Part shown: in pieces, positions 33,462 to 44,732 of the stretch
Numbering within the stretch: the first letter of the stretch is position 1
How the letters are laid out: every line of letters begins with the position of its first letter
Assembly: GCA_019188255.1 (NCBI GenBank)
Contig: JAETXT010000004.1
Location: 5,828,001 to 5,892,000, forward strand
Length of the DNA: 64,000 nt
Direction of reading: 5' to 3'
Source: Verticillium longisporum
Lineage: Eukaryota; Ascomycota; Sordariomycetes; Glomerellales; Plectosphaerellaceae
Made by a program: the position numbers and the translations under genes
Notes under the pieces: model-generated
The model's database searches: none
Told to the model about the DNA's origin: nothing
The model's input: only the letters and a program-made list of their open reading frames with translations

Positions 33462-36400
33462 AGGCGAGTAGGGCAGACGCGAATCGGGGGTTCATCGACG
33501 TCGCCAATATCCTCGTCGGCAATGGAGGGCATATTGGAAGTTTGCGCCGCCCAAGACATGACGGCTGATGCCGCACTGGAGTGTGTTGCGTTGTGCGTCA
33601 TTGTGGGGGAATCCGAAGTCGACCAGGGGAGGGCACGTTTCCGGAAGGTCGAGGTGAGTGCTGGAACTTGGTGAGGAACTCGAGATGCAGACGTAGTTGG
33701 GGTGAGACAGGTGCTGGAAGATGGAAATATGTCTGGACAAGGCGTTATTTGTGCAAGTTGCGCGTTGTAGAGCGAAACGGGTGATGGTTGCAGGCGATAA
33801 TCAGGTAGATTGTTGCGGTGGTAGGCTTCTGGCGATCCGCGACGTGGAAAGGCTGCAGCGCAAGAATTGGTCGTGTCCCTAGGGACAGTGGTGCTATTTG
33901 AGGGAGACAAACATGTCGACTGTCGAGAACAGAAGTCTTGTTCGGGTGGTGTGCCTTGGTTGGAGGGGATCGAAAGGGTAGAAAGGGGGCAGTGAGCCAG
34001 TTCGCTCAATAAGACTGAAGCTGGTGTTCAGGGTCCCTCCAGGTAAAGATCCTTGGCGAGGATCGATGTATGCGCTGGTGGGTGAGAGGCAAGACAAGCA
34101 AGGGTGCAGACGCTGACTTGGCCGTCACAGACCGGTAATGATGGTGCAGGGACGTTGTGAGGGTCGAGGCGCAGGGGGGGATGTGATGTGATCTGCACAG
34201 GAGGATGTTGAGACCTGGAATGTCGAGGTGAACAAAATAAGTCTCAGAAGGAAGAGGATGCGGGTGTGGGAAGACGGGGGGGGGTTGAGGGCGAGGGGCC
34301 TTGCGATATATTCGGACCCGGGCTGGGGCTGACGGCCACTGGGAGAGAGCGCGTGCGGGTGGTGGATGACAGTGGGCGGAAAAGGCAATCGGGCAGGAGC
34401 AGCAGGAGCAACAAAATGGCAACAATAAACGCTGCAGGCGACGGATGGAGAAGGCCCCACCCCCAAGACCAAAGGCGCAGTACCTCACTCAGCACTGGGG
34501 GCGAATGCAATCGAGGTTGCGGCTTCCATGCGGCAGGTACAGGATGGCGGGGTGGAGGGCTGGGAGCTACAAGACGCGGTACTTGAGTACCTCGCTACAT
34601 GGGTACGTATCGGTACGTGGACACCGTTCAGGGCCCTTAGCGTCGTGCCTGTTTTCCGTTGTCAGATGTCCGTTTTGTCCATTCTGTCGGTGTGTTCACA
34701 CGGAGCGTCAAGGGCTGGCCTCGGCAGCCTCCACTGCAAGATTTCTCACTGGTTGCCACGATTCGCGGCCAGACATGACAATTGGAATGAGATGGGGACT
34801 CGGATCCCCCAAGCCCAAAAGCTAGACGCCAGGGGGACCAAGGAACAAAAAAATCGAAAAATCGAAAAGCCGAACCCCAAAGGCCGACGCCCACACCGAG
34901 GCGGTCCCTTTCTGCAGCCAGGGCCTCCACCTTTGGACAAATTCTATTGCAAATTTGACAATATTTGTTGCAAACTTGACGAGATTGTTGGAGCGATCCT
35001 AGCCGGTCGACCGGCCAGAACACCGGATCACTGACCTCTGTGACACATGGCTGACAGTTGATTGTCCACAGGCGAACAGAGGCAAACATCGAATTCAAGA
35101 TGCTACCCATCCAGTGTACCCACCGCATCCCTCAACGGTGACGACCCCCAAGCCCTTGACCGTGTCATCCCTCCTTTGACCTGCGAAGGCCCCGTCGAGG
35201 AGCCAGGGTCAGGGTCACCCGCCCGAGAGCGACAGGGGCATTTCAAGCCCTGAGATCGAGTCCGGGGCTTGGCAAGCGTCCACACCCGCGCACTCGATGC
35301 CACCCTGGGTCCCCTTCCTCCCTCCTCCCAGTACGGTGCTCCATTGGCGCGGCGGCCTCAACCCAGGGCTTGGCCGAGTCATTCCTGAAATCCTGCCTTG
35401 CTGCCTTCCAGTTTCACCTCGACTCGGTGGACAGCGTCAGTCAGCAGGGCGCAGGGCTGCGATCACCGCTGAGCCACCCCACCGAAAGACGGAATTCCTT
35501 ACGCTGGGCAGCAGGTCTGCCGTCTCCCCAGGGGATGCTCCAAGAGTTGTCGTCATGATGATTTGGGTTTTCGTGGCGCTGCGTTGACTGTTCGGTCTAG
35601 CGTGCCGATAAATCCTCGTGCGGTGGCCGAGGGACGCTGGCCGAAGAGAACTGCAGAGCGAGTCAAGAGACGGATGGCACTTACACCAAGCTCGAATCGA
35701 CGAGATGACGATCAACCTTCGTCCCGACTTCTGTGTTGTGCTGCCGCCCAAGCTTTGCGAAGAGGGGCCGAGTGCTGCCATTCTGCTGCGCTTACCACGG
35801 CAAGACGCGGGCATGGGGACACAAGCGTGACACCTGTCCTGCCTGCGCACCTCGAAATTGAATGTCAGAAAATGTCTCAACCCGTGGGGGCAGACCAGTC
35901 AATTCACCAACCAGTACAGCCTGCTCTCAATGGCAGCGGCACTGGCCACAGCATGCACAGGAGGAGCCAGGAAAAGGAACCCCAACCACTCGGACAGTAG
36001 CTGGCTAGCGAAGCCAGGCAAAATGAGGTGTCCACAGTGCGACAGCGGCAAAGACGGAATTCCCCTTGGCCTAGTGCAAGCAAAAGACAGGGCACGCCAA
36101 GTTGGCTGTGCGGGATGACGATGGTATCCGGGGGGCTGTTGAGCAGCGAGCCCCCAGCACAGGCCGAGGCGCAGGCCGCAAATACGGTGCGTATCCTGCG
36201 TGTTTTGTCACTGTCTTCTGTTGCCGCCATTGGCACATTGTAAATCTTTTCGTGTAAAGCGGTGGTCGCTCGTTGGACACGTCGTCGGCACCATGGATTC
36301 GATGCCTTCACGATTTGGTAACCCTTTGCCAACGCTTTGCTAAGTGGTTCTCGAAGCTAGCCTGTCTCCTCCTCACCATGGCTCAACACTTCGACATTAT

Positions 36401-36852
36401 CGAAACCTCCACCTTCCAGCCAAGGAACAACACCTCATCAGTCGGGCCCCGGAGCCGGAGACATTCAACACGCTGGAATGAACGGTGGCTCTGCCGTCTG
36501 CCGTGCTGCTTTCGCCGTTTCCTGAAGTAACCCCCACCATACCCACCAAGAGCGTGGAGCAGAACCCACCAGAGCGACATCCACGCCTCTGACCTTTCGG
36601 GGCATTTCCACTGGACGACAGGCCCCCGTGCTGCAGTACATTGCAGGCTCAATTGAATTGAGTGCTCCGACCCTGTCGTGGTGGCTGGCGGGCAGGGTGA
36701 GCTGCTTCGGTTTACGGTGTTTCACGCCTCCATGCCCGATTCATGCTTCTTTGTCGACGCCTGGTCGAATACTTTCGCCGCATGAAACCCCCCATCGGCT
36801 CTGCTCACCCTCATTGCGCTCCAAATGGCATCCCGTGCCTGTTGATGGGGTC

Positions 36853-36876
36853 GGGGGGGGGAGGGGGGGGGGGGGG
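36853..36876 (+). repeat. Poly-G tract
   Basis: A run of G broken by a single A. It is long enough to form a G-quadruplex or slip during replication or sequencing, so its exact length in the assembly is uncertain. Confidence 0.7.
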
Positions 36877-37260
36877 CCACACTGGATCTCGCATCGGAAA
36901 GAAGACAACGACCGCTACTACATATCGATACCTTGTGGTGGTGGTGGTGGCTCTTGCTCACCGCTGGACGCACCTCAATTGAGCGAGCAATAATGGTAGG
37001 TCCCGCAAATGAGACATAACAGATCACCCTCACGGACCCCTCGTGGCCCTCCCTCCCCCCCAATTTCTGAGCCTCGCCTCGCTGGGTCTGCATCTTGGAG
37101 GCGGCATGCAGCCGACATGAAGGTCTCACTTCTATTCATCCCGAGCACCTTGCTTCTTCCTCGTACAGAGAGCACCCTTCTTGGCGCTTCTCCACACATG
37201 CGGGTGAATGAACGCCATGCAGGAGAGCTCTCACAGCTCTTGCACAGCTGAAGCCATTTT

Positions 37261-37281
37261 CTGGCTGGCTGGCTGGCTGGC
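37261..37281 (+). repeat. (CTGG)5 microsatellite
   Basis: Five perfect CTGG units in the gene-free region. Confidence 0.85.
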
Positions 37282-40200
37282 ATCTGTGCTGACGGCGCGC
37301 ATGTATCCCTTTCGCTCGGGTCTGGCTACCAAGACTTTTGTTCGTCTCATCATCATTTCTGTCCCCTAGACAGAGAGCTTGGCAGCCGAGAGACCATCCG
37401 AATGCCGGCACTTTTCAGCATTTGAGTTCACTAGAAGGACCTGTGACATGCCAGACGCTTTCGACATCGTCCCAGCAGCCCGTACCCGGGGCCCTCTTTC
37501 GACGCTCCCTCACAAGCTTGTGTCCCATCGGCTCCCGCAGCTCCCGTGGGCACGAGGGAGAGTCTTCTCTCGTGTCCCCCGTCATCATGTTTCCGTCCCA
37601 TCCATCGTAGCTCTGCAAACCAGCACCGGCGCCAGGAGCCCACCACACTGTCCTCGCCGCCGAAATGCACTGAGAGTGACGACATCAGCCACCCTCCACG
37701 ACACCACCCTTCCTGCACGTTCTTGGCACGGGACCCGGAGCTGAAGGAGCTTCACCCACACTTTTGCCTGCGCGCAGCGGCGCCGTGACAAGCGGGCGAG
37801 CGGGGGAATGTGATGGGACAATCGGAGGTGTCGCCTGACGGTAGAGAAGGATGGGGGTCAAGTCAGGTCAGGTTTCACCGTCACAATACTGTGTGCAACC
37901 AACCTGACTGACGACGACCCAGAAAAAGGCTCGTGTCATCAGGAGACGGGAACGCCGCGTCGGTGCCAAACTGGCGATCATCTTGGCAGGCGAACTGATC
38001 TCCTCCGAAACGGTGACTTTGAGAAAGGTCCATTGCATTCGTGAAACAATAAGCCGCGTGCGACTGAATGCGGCGCACGACGGCAACACGGGCACGACGA
38101 CAACCCGTCGGCAAACTGAGAGCAGCGAGTTTCGTTCCCCCAAGAGCAACGCATCGTCACTACGCCCAGTGCTTTTCCCGTGGCAGAGGCCGTCACCCCA
38201 CGCGAGTCCACCCACAACCCTGGAACCCCGCCCTTTCTTCGCGATTAGCGACCCTGTCGCAGCAGCTTCAACCCCGCATTCGCGAAAGTTGTCGTGCCAC
38301 GACGTGCTCTGGTCTGCTCACCCCTCAGTCTCAATTCACCTGCAACGTCTGGCGCGGCACTGGCGGCGCGGGGAATAAATTGGCTTCCAAAGCAGGATGA
38401 AGTGACAACACGGTTGAGGCGGCGCTACCTACGAGTTAGTGGTTGTTGTCGTTGGTGGGGGTGTTTGTATGCTGCATCTCGGTTTCATCGGCATGAGGCT
38501 ATTTCCCTGTTCCTGCCCTGTTGTCGAGAGCGGGTAGCAAAGCTCACGCATCGCATTGAGTGCATTGAATGTCGCCAACCAGGGGGCCTCCCAGCCGCGG
38601 CCGAATCTCCTGCTTGGTACTCCATGAGGACAAGCAGATGGGCCGTCTGTACGCGCCTCGATGGTTTGGCGGTGACCCTGTCGACAGTGGTACGTTGGCG
38701 CTCACTCAGGCCCAGGGGTAACCATCTCACTGGTCACAGTAGAAGGCCATGTATCGTGACATGATTGGCAGGCTTTGGAATGACCATCTCCTGCCGGATA
38801 CTGCCCTGTGCTGACCAGTCGCCTGTGCCAGAACAACAAAATGCATGCATGTCCACGGCATGCCATTCCAGAAATGCTATGCGCGACTTCGCTAGGTCAA
38901 GAGAGCCAGCACAGACAAGCGGCTCCCCCCTTTTCGTCGCATGTTTAGGAGAACACGTCTCATACTGAAATGCGTCGCGTGGCCATGCTTCTGTGCCGCT
39001 TATTCGTCCGACTAGTAGAGCCCTATGCGTAGTCGGCGAATATCACAAGCCTCCCCCTTCCTGGCCCCCCCACAATCGTGTTTGACCGTAAGATCTCCCC
39101 TGTTGTACAAAGATGCGCAATTTTCTGGGAGGATCGCCCACGGCATATCCTGTCGGAGACAACAAGAGAGGAAAGATTGTCGGCCATGCCCGCTCCGATC
39201 GACAGCGGGAAACAAGATGGCGAATTGTGAAACGTTGAGCAGGCTGCGGGGGATTGGTGGCAGGCTGCACACCTTGTGGGTGACTCGTGAGGTTTTGGGC
39301 CTCAACGTTGCTGTCGCCGCACGCATGGCGTTGCCGGCCGCGAGTCCTCATCTTACGGCCGTGCTTACCGTCGTGCCGTGTTTTGGGGTCCCGCATGGCG
39401 ATGCTGGTGTACTGAGCGATGGGCTTTTAGTTTGCTGGTGTCATGGGACCGCGAGCTTCCATCGCGAGTGCAAGCTGCAGCAGCCACCGAGTCACCGCTG
39501 CTGACCGACCGAGATCTACCTGCGGGCCGTGATATCTGGCAATGCGTGTGCCTGCCCAGATTGGCTTGTGATGGGGGTTTCTGTCGCCTCTGGGCTGCCA
39601 GAATGGCAGTGCTGTGAAGGGCGATGCTGCGTCGTTACGTGATTGTTGAGACATGTCGTGAGGGGATCGCCGTCCACGTTGGCACAACACGCAACACACA
39701 AGGTGTCGTCAACTCAAACCTGCGTTAGCCTGAGCTGTCATTGAGACGTTGCGGCAACCGATCCGATTTTGACACTTTCTCTCGACTGTTGATCGTTTGC
39801 CTGACGAGGCGCCCAATAGTCCGCGCAAGGCGGTCCATGTGGTGTCTATCAACAGCCTCAACCGGCAGGCATGTCTCTTGACACTGCCACGCGCCATGCC
39901 CGTGTGCACACTTGACGCGGCGAGAAACGCTGGTAAGAACGAGGTAAAACGTAACCAAACGGGAAACATCTATTCTTGTCTCTCATGTACTTGTACTTGG
40001 CTTGTCCTGGTATCAAAGGAACGACACAATGGATGGCAAATGGCTCCATTCGCGGTTTCAATCCTCGGTGGCGAGAGCGACCAGAATCCTCCATGTATAT
40101 GTGGTTCCTGCTCGGTCAGCCGCCGTGCTTTCTTTCCAGTTAAGTGCATTGTAGCACTTATCGTAGTATGTCTCTTTGTATGCATAATATGCATTGCTAC

Positions 40201-40375
40201 CACAGAGTACCTTGCTCTCAGCAATACCGCTCAATCGCGCTCGCACCCGACTCACGTGACTGGACCGAAAATCTCCCGGCTAGCCGGTCGCGAATGGAGT
40301 CAGGCGAAGATTCCTGTCCCGACCTCACCTGAAGCTCCCGCCAGCATCAGACCCCAATTGCCCTCTCAGCCCATC

Positions 40376-41184
40376 ATGAACTCCCTCCGCATCGCGCGCG
40401 CCGCTCTCCGAGCACGCCCTGCCGCTATCCGCGTGCCTCTCCAGCGCCGCACCTACGCCGATGCCGTCCCCGACAAGGCAAGCCCAGCAGCCACCTCGAC
40501 GACCTCCCTGAGCCTGTCCGGCTAACCGTTTCACAGATCAAGCTGAGCCTGTCGCCCCCCCACCAGGTACGAATGCGATCCTATGCCGAGAATGTCGATT
40601 GCTACGGCGAGATGGAACACGGAGATGAATTGGACACACGACGATGATGCCGATTGACCGTGCCGAGCTAATTGCCGCACGCAGCCCATCTACAAGTCCC
40701 AGGATGTCGTCCAGGTCAACATCCCCGCCGAGTCTGGCGAGATGGGTGTCCTCGCCAACCACGTTCCCTGCATCGAGCAGCTGAAGCCTGGTCTGATCGA
40801 GGTCATTGAGGAGAGCGGCGGCAGCAAGCAGTTCTTCCGTACGTCATGACGAACCTACCCCCTCGAACCAGCGAACGAGGCATCGAACGGTCCACTAACC
40901 CGTGGCTAAAACGCAGTCTCCGGCGGATTCGCCACTGTTCAGCCCGGCTCCCTCCTGAGCATCAACGCCGTCGAGGGCTACCCTCTCGAGGACTTCTCCG
41001 CCGAGGCCGTCCGCACCCAGATCGCCGAGGCCCAGAAGGTCGCCAACGGCAGCGGAAGCGAGCAGGACATTGCCGAGGCCAAGATTGAGCTTGAGGTGGG
41101 TTCTCATCGTTGACTCTATGATTCGATGCGTGCATGCTGACGTTCAAATAGGTTCTTGAGAGCCTGCAGGCGAACCTGAAATAG
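40376..41184 (+). CDS. ATP16: Mitochondrial ATP synthase subunit delta
   Basis: Central-stalk subunit of F1 (bacterial epsilon homologue), coupling rotation to ATP synthesis in the inner membrane. Five exons: 40376-40477, 40537-40566 (30 nt), 40685-40838, 40917-41095, 41152-41184; total 165 residues, the family size. The first ~30 residues are Arg/Ala-rich without acids until YADAV, a typical mitochondrial presequence. The mature part reads IKLSLSPPHQPIYKSQDVVQ, NIPAESGEMGVLANHVP, FLSGGFATVQPGS and a C-terminal helical hairpin (EDFSAEAVRTQIAEAQKVAN, IELEVLESLQANLK). Intron 1 (40478-40536) starts GCAAGC and ends CACAG with a GCTAAC branch point, a GC-AG intron. An open frame continues upstream of the ATG by chance, but only 40376 gives a presequence. 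Confidence 0.95.
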
Positions 41185-41610
41185 AGGAGCGTAGGAGGAG
41201 CCGTCCAGCAGGAGGCGTTGTACATCACAGTTACCGATTCCCTAACCGCCGATATTGGCTTATACCTTAGGCATCGCGTTGCGTAATTGACCGCTTCTTG
41301 CGATGTTTTATGCTGTTGTTTTCCCCTTCCGCGCGTGTTTTTGGTCCGGTTGTGCCTTCCCACAGTGGCAGCAAGAGGGCCTCTGCCTCATCCTTTCCAC
41401 TGCGACTGCGTACGCGACCGTTCATCCTTCCCTGTGCCCTAACATCATCCTTGACAGAATTATTAGTTGCCTTTTGTCCTACTACATGTCTCCTCGCTCC
41501 AGCATACTTTCTTGCGTGTTGCACAGCAGTACTTAGCACTGCTTCCAGACTGATAGCCGTGGCTACAAGGTTTACATTCTAGTTCTTACGGCATCAGCAC
41601 GCCTGCCGCC
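41185..41610. other. Short intergenic region
   Basis: 3' flank of ATP16 and upstream region of the next gene. No feature is seen. Confidence 0.5.
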
Positions 41611-44294
41611 ATGGAAAGCTGCGACACGGCGTCCACGGCATCGACGATTCCCCGACCGCCTAGCAGCACCCCGCGCAAGGGTCTCGTGTCTTCTCGCATC
41701 CGACACCTTGCTGCGCCAGAGCCAGCAGATCGAGCTCCATCGCCAGACGAAAGGGAGCGACAGAATACATGGCTCGGGTAGGGTCGACGAGCTGATGTGA
41801 CCTTTGCTCAGCCAGCGTCACGGAATCGTTATGCCGAAGAGTCAACGCCTCTTGCCCATGACCACGCCTTCCTCGGCTTGCCATCCGGCCGGAAGAATCA
41901 TGACGAGGATCACGGATTGACCGAGCTGTGGTTCCGCGGGCGCGGCGGCCATGTCGGCCAACACGGCGTGCGAGACCATGATACGCCCTTCATCCACCTC
42001 CGTCCGACCGTTTCGACAGGCCGTCTGCGGCCCGGCATGGGCCAGCAGCGGCACCAAGCCCTTCGACCTGCCCTGACGTCTCCGAACCTGCGAGAGGCAT
42101 CTACGCTGTACAGGCATGTATCAGCTCAATCTCGCGTGTCGGCAGACAGTGCAATCAGCACGTCCACGATGCGCCGCCAGGATGCTCGGGACATGTTTGA
42201 CGAGTTTGGGATTGACCTACCAGAGGGCTGGCTTTCGGAAGACGACGACGTGGCCTACGCAGGCGACGGGACAAAGAGTAAGACCGACCGTGTTCGGGTC
42301 TGCCACTCATGCGGTGCGCCAGTCACGACCAACAAGTTTTGTTCTGACTGCGGACATTCTACTTGTTTCAAGTGTACGACCTCGCCAGCGAACGGCAATG
42401 TTGACGATTTGACCATCATTGTTCCTTCGTACGAGGGCCATCCCGAGACACCACAGACGAGACGGCAGGTGACGTCGAACACAACACCCACGACGCCGTC
42501 AAACAGACCCCGCACCGAGACAAATGCGAAGACGTCGTCAGACAATGCTCACATCGCTGTCAAGAATAACCCCTTTGTCACTTTGTCATTGCGGATCAGA
42601 GAACAAAGGGCAACATCGCCCAGCCTGAGATGACTGGTACTGCAGCCCGGGCACGGAAACCCACGAGGCTGTCTGACTGTGTCCCAAATCAGCAGGGACC
42701 CTCTGTACGCAGACCAGACGTCGGACCAGGACATGGACTAGTTCAGCCTGCGGAAAGTCCGCAGACACACCACACCAGCCACCATGCCTCCGGGCACTCC
42801 ACAGCTCAAGGGCCGGGTACCCATGCGGACCCGATGGCAAAGAACACGGCACAAGGCGACCCGTTTCTGGATGCCGAGACCGAGGAACCGCATTGCCAGT
42901 CGATGAACTCTCTCGACAAGAAGATTGATCAGCTTTACCATCATGCCGAGGACATGTACCACGCCCAACACATCATGGAGCATCTCGCCGCTGGCTCCGC
43001 AGCCATGGAGCCCAGGAGAAGCGTCTCAGCTCGCCCGGCCCGACGGCTCTCCTACTCACCTGCGTCGAGCCGTGAGACGTCGTCGATCTCTCCCTCGGCG
43101 CTGCGCCCAGCACCGCACAGCATCAGTACAGACGCCCTCGCCCGGGTCAACACGATCAAGAAGACGCACACAATGGGAAAAGACCCGCTCTCGCGCATCA
43201 GAGAGCAGGAGAGACCTCACGGACATTCACTCTCTGCCGATGGCAAAGAAGGCAAGAAACCAGGACCGAGCTCGGTCGCCACGCCCAAGGCGCGGCTTTC
43301 TGACCCACCAGCTTGGCTCTCCAGTCCAGAGAAGGGCGCAGGGGATGCCAGTCTGCATCTGAAGAAGACGGACATGAATTTCACGGCGGATTCGGAAACG
43401 ACAGCCGAGTCATCGCCACACGTCCAGGACACACGCGGACAACCCAAAACGCCGCCACATACTGCCGACACCACCGTCGGCGCGGAATCCTGGCTGAGAC
43501 TTAAGCCGGTCATGAAGACGACGCCCATCGTGGAAGAGCAGCAGAGGCACTCGGTACTGTGGAATCACGTACCGCTACGGCAATTGACAAAGACCGACAC
43601 CCTCGCTTCCAAGGTGGCCGAGCCTGCGTCGGCACCATCGTTTCGGCATCACCAGCTGCGCAAGGTAACATATCCCGAGGCAGCGGATCTACAGACGAAG
43701 CGAGCTGCCGCTTCGGTTGCTGGGATGGCCAAACCAGACTGCACGACATGCTCTGTCACGGGCGCCGCCGCGGCAGCGACCGCTTCGGAGAGTGATCGTG
43801 ACGAGACACCAACGAGGCAGAACGATCCGGACGAGCTCTTCTTGCCCTACAGACCCACGGTGGGAAGCGGCACAAAGACGTTGACCGTCGCCGAAGTCGA
43901 GCAAGTCCTCGCGTCCACATCGATTCTGCCGGCGGCTTCACCGCCTTCGGCGCGCCAGGAGGAGATGGAGGTGTACAGTCCGATACCCATCATGCCGCCG
44001 AACCACAGCTGTTCCTAGAGGGAGAGGTATCTGGCGCTGACGGCCGAGGTACGCCATCTCAAGGCTGAAATGTCGTCGCGTGAGACTGTCAATGACCGGG
44101 CCGTGGGTGAGGCCGCAACAAGGGTGGCTGACGCTGGAGTCGAAACGGATGCTCCGCGTAGTGGCGATGGAGGCATGGCTGTTGAGGGGCTCACCATCGT
44201 TGTGCACATGCTGGGCAAGGATGACTTGGTCGTCAATACGGATCTCAGGGGCGTCGGTGATGGGCGGGGCGTTGGTGCGTGTTTTGAGTCGTAA
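41611..44294 (+). CDS. Zinc-ribbon/coiled-coil fungal protein gene, disrupted (two in-frame TAGs and a frameshift)
   Basis: Coding character runs from an ATG at 41611 (MESCDTASTASTIPRPPSST) to TAA at 44294, but three events interrupt it: TAG at 41779-41781, a shift to another frame near 42572-42590, and TAG at 44016-44018. Around 42174 the text MRRQDARDMFDEFGIDLPEG begins a better-conserved part, followed by a Cys4 zinc ribbon (CHSCGAPV, then FCSDCGHSTCFKC). The frame shift falls on a tandem CTTTGTCA duplication; ignoring one copy gives NPFVIADQRTKGNIAQPEM. After the last TAG the same frame continues as RERYLALTAEVRHLKAEM, a coiled coil. Either this is a decaying gene, or the TAGs are recoded in mRNA and a 65-nt intron (42559-42623, weak GTCAAG donor) removes the shift. 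A shorter start at 42174 would avoid the first TAG. Function unknown. Confidence 0.6.
41768..41797 (+). other. Stem-loop presenting the first in-frame TAG of the zinc-ribbon gene
   Basis: GCTCG at 41772-41776 pairs with CGAGC at 41788-41792. A G-U pair and an outer CAT/ATG pairing (41768-41770 with 41795-41797, one bulge) extend the stem. The TAG at 41779-41781 lies in the 11-nt loop. Confidence 0.5.
44012..44023 (+). other. Small stem-loop presenting the last in-frame TAG of the zinc-ribbon gene
   Basis: TTCC (44012-44015) pairs with GGGA (44020-44023), one pair being G-U, closing the tetraloop TAGA that contains the TAG. The stem is short, so this is the weakest of the three hairpins. Confidence 0.4.
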
Positions 44295-44732
44295 CTTCAG
44301 GTTAGAGCTCATGAGCATTGTTAGATATGGTAGATTGAGAATGCTTATGACATTGTCTTCCACATACTGGCCTGTGAGCGTAGGTCTTGTTCAAAGTTCT
44401 GGTGCTGTCCTCGCGATTGAATCGGCCTCAACGTTCAAAGTGGCAGAGCCGGAATGCCGAACTCCGGCCGGAAGCCGTTGACGTGCTCTTGTCGAATCAG
44501 AGGCGTCCCTCGTCGGAACGGTTGGGACCGAGAGATCCGGGTGATCGCGGGGCACGGGACCCCTGCGACGGGCCAATGGCGGGCGTCATGACTTTTCTTG
44601 CATCATCTCCATGGACCACGGCCCCGCGAAACGACATCTCTAGAGACGGCCCCCCCATGCGCCTTAGCTTATCAGACACGAGTCGCTCTCACAACCTCCA
44701 GGTCTTCTTTCTAAGGGTACCGGACGCCCTCC
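44295..44732. other. Short intergenic region
   Basis: Between the zinc-ribbon gene and the FMN-binding protein gene, both +. It should hold the promoter of the latter; nothing else is seen. Confidence 0.5.

Larger units (their letters stand above)
33462..40375. other. Gene-free region of nearly 7 kb
   Basis: No open stretch here, on either strand, has a domain, a convincing splice structure or codon pattern. The first ~1 kb probably carries the leader/promoter of the DUF2457-like gene, and the last few hundred bases the ATP16 promoter. Visible structures are A/T-rich short repeats near 34840-34985, a G-tract at 36853-36876, GTG/CCA triplet runs near 36930-36955 and (CTGG)n at 37261-37281. 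Non-coding RNA or regulatory DNA is possible but not shown. Confidence 0.55.

Noticed and set aside
39797..40375. Open frame continuous with ATP16 exon 1, extending 193 codons upstream and including a hydrophobic segment
   Set aside because: The peptide has no domain and would bury the mitochondrial presequence. The ATG at 40376 gives the expected 165-residue subunit, so the extension is taken as chance.
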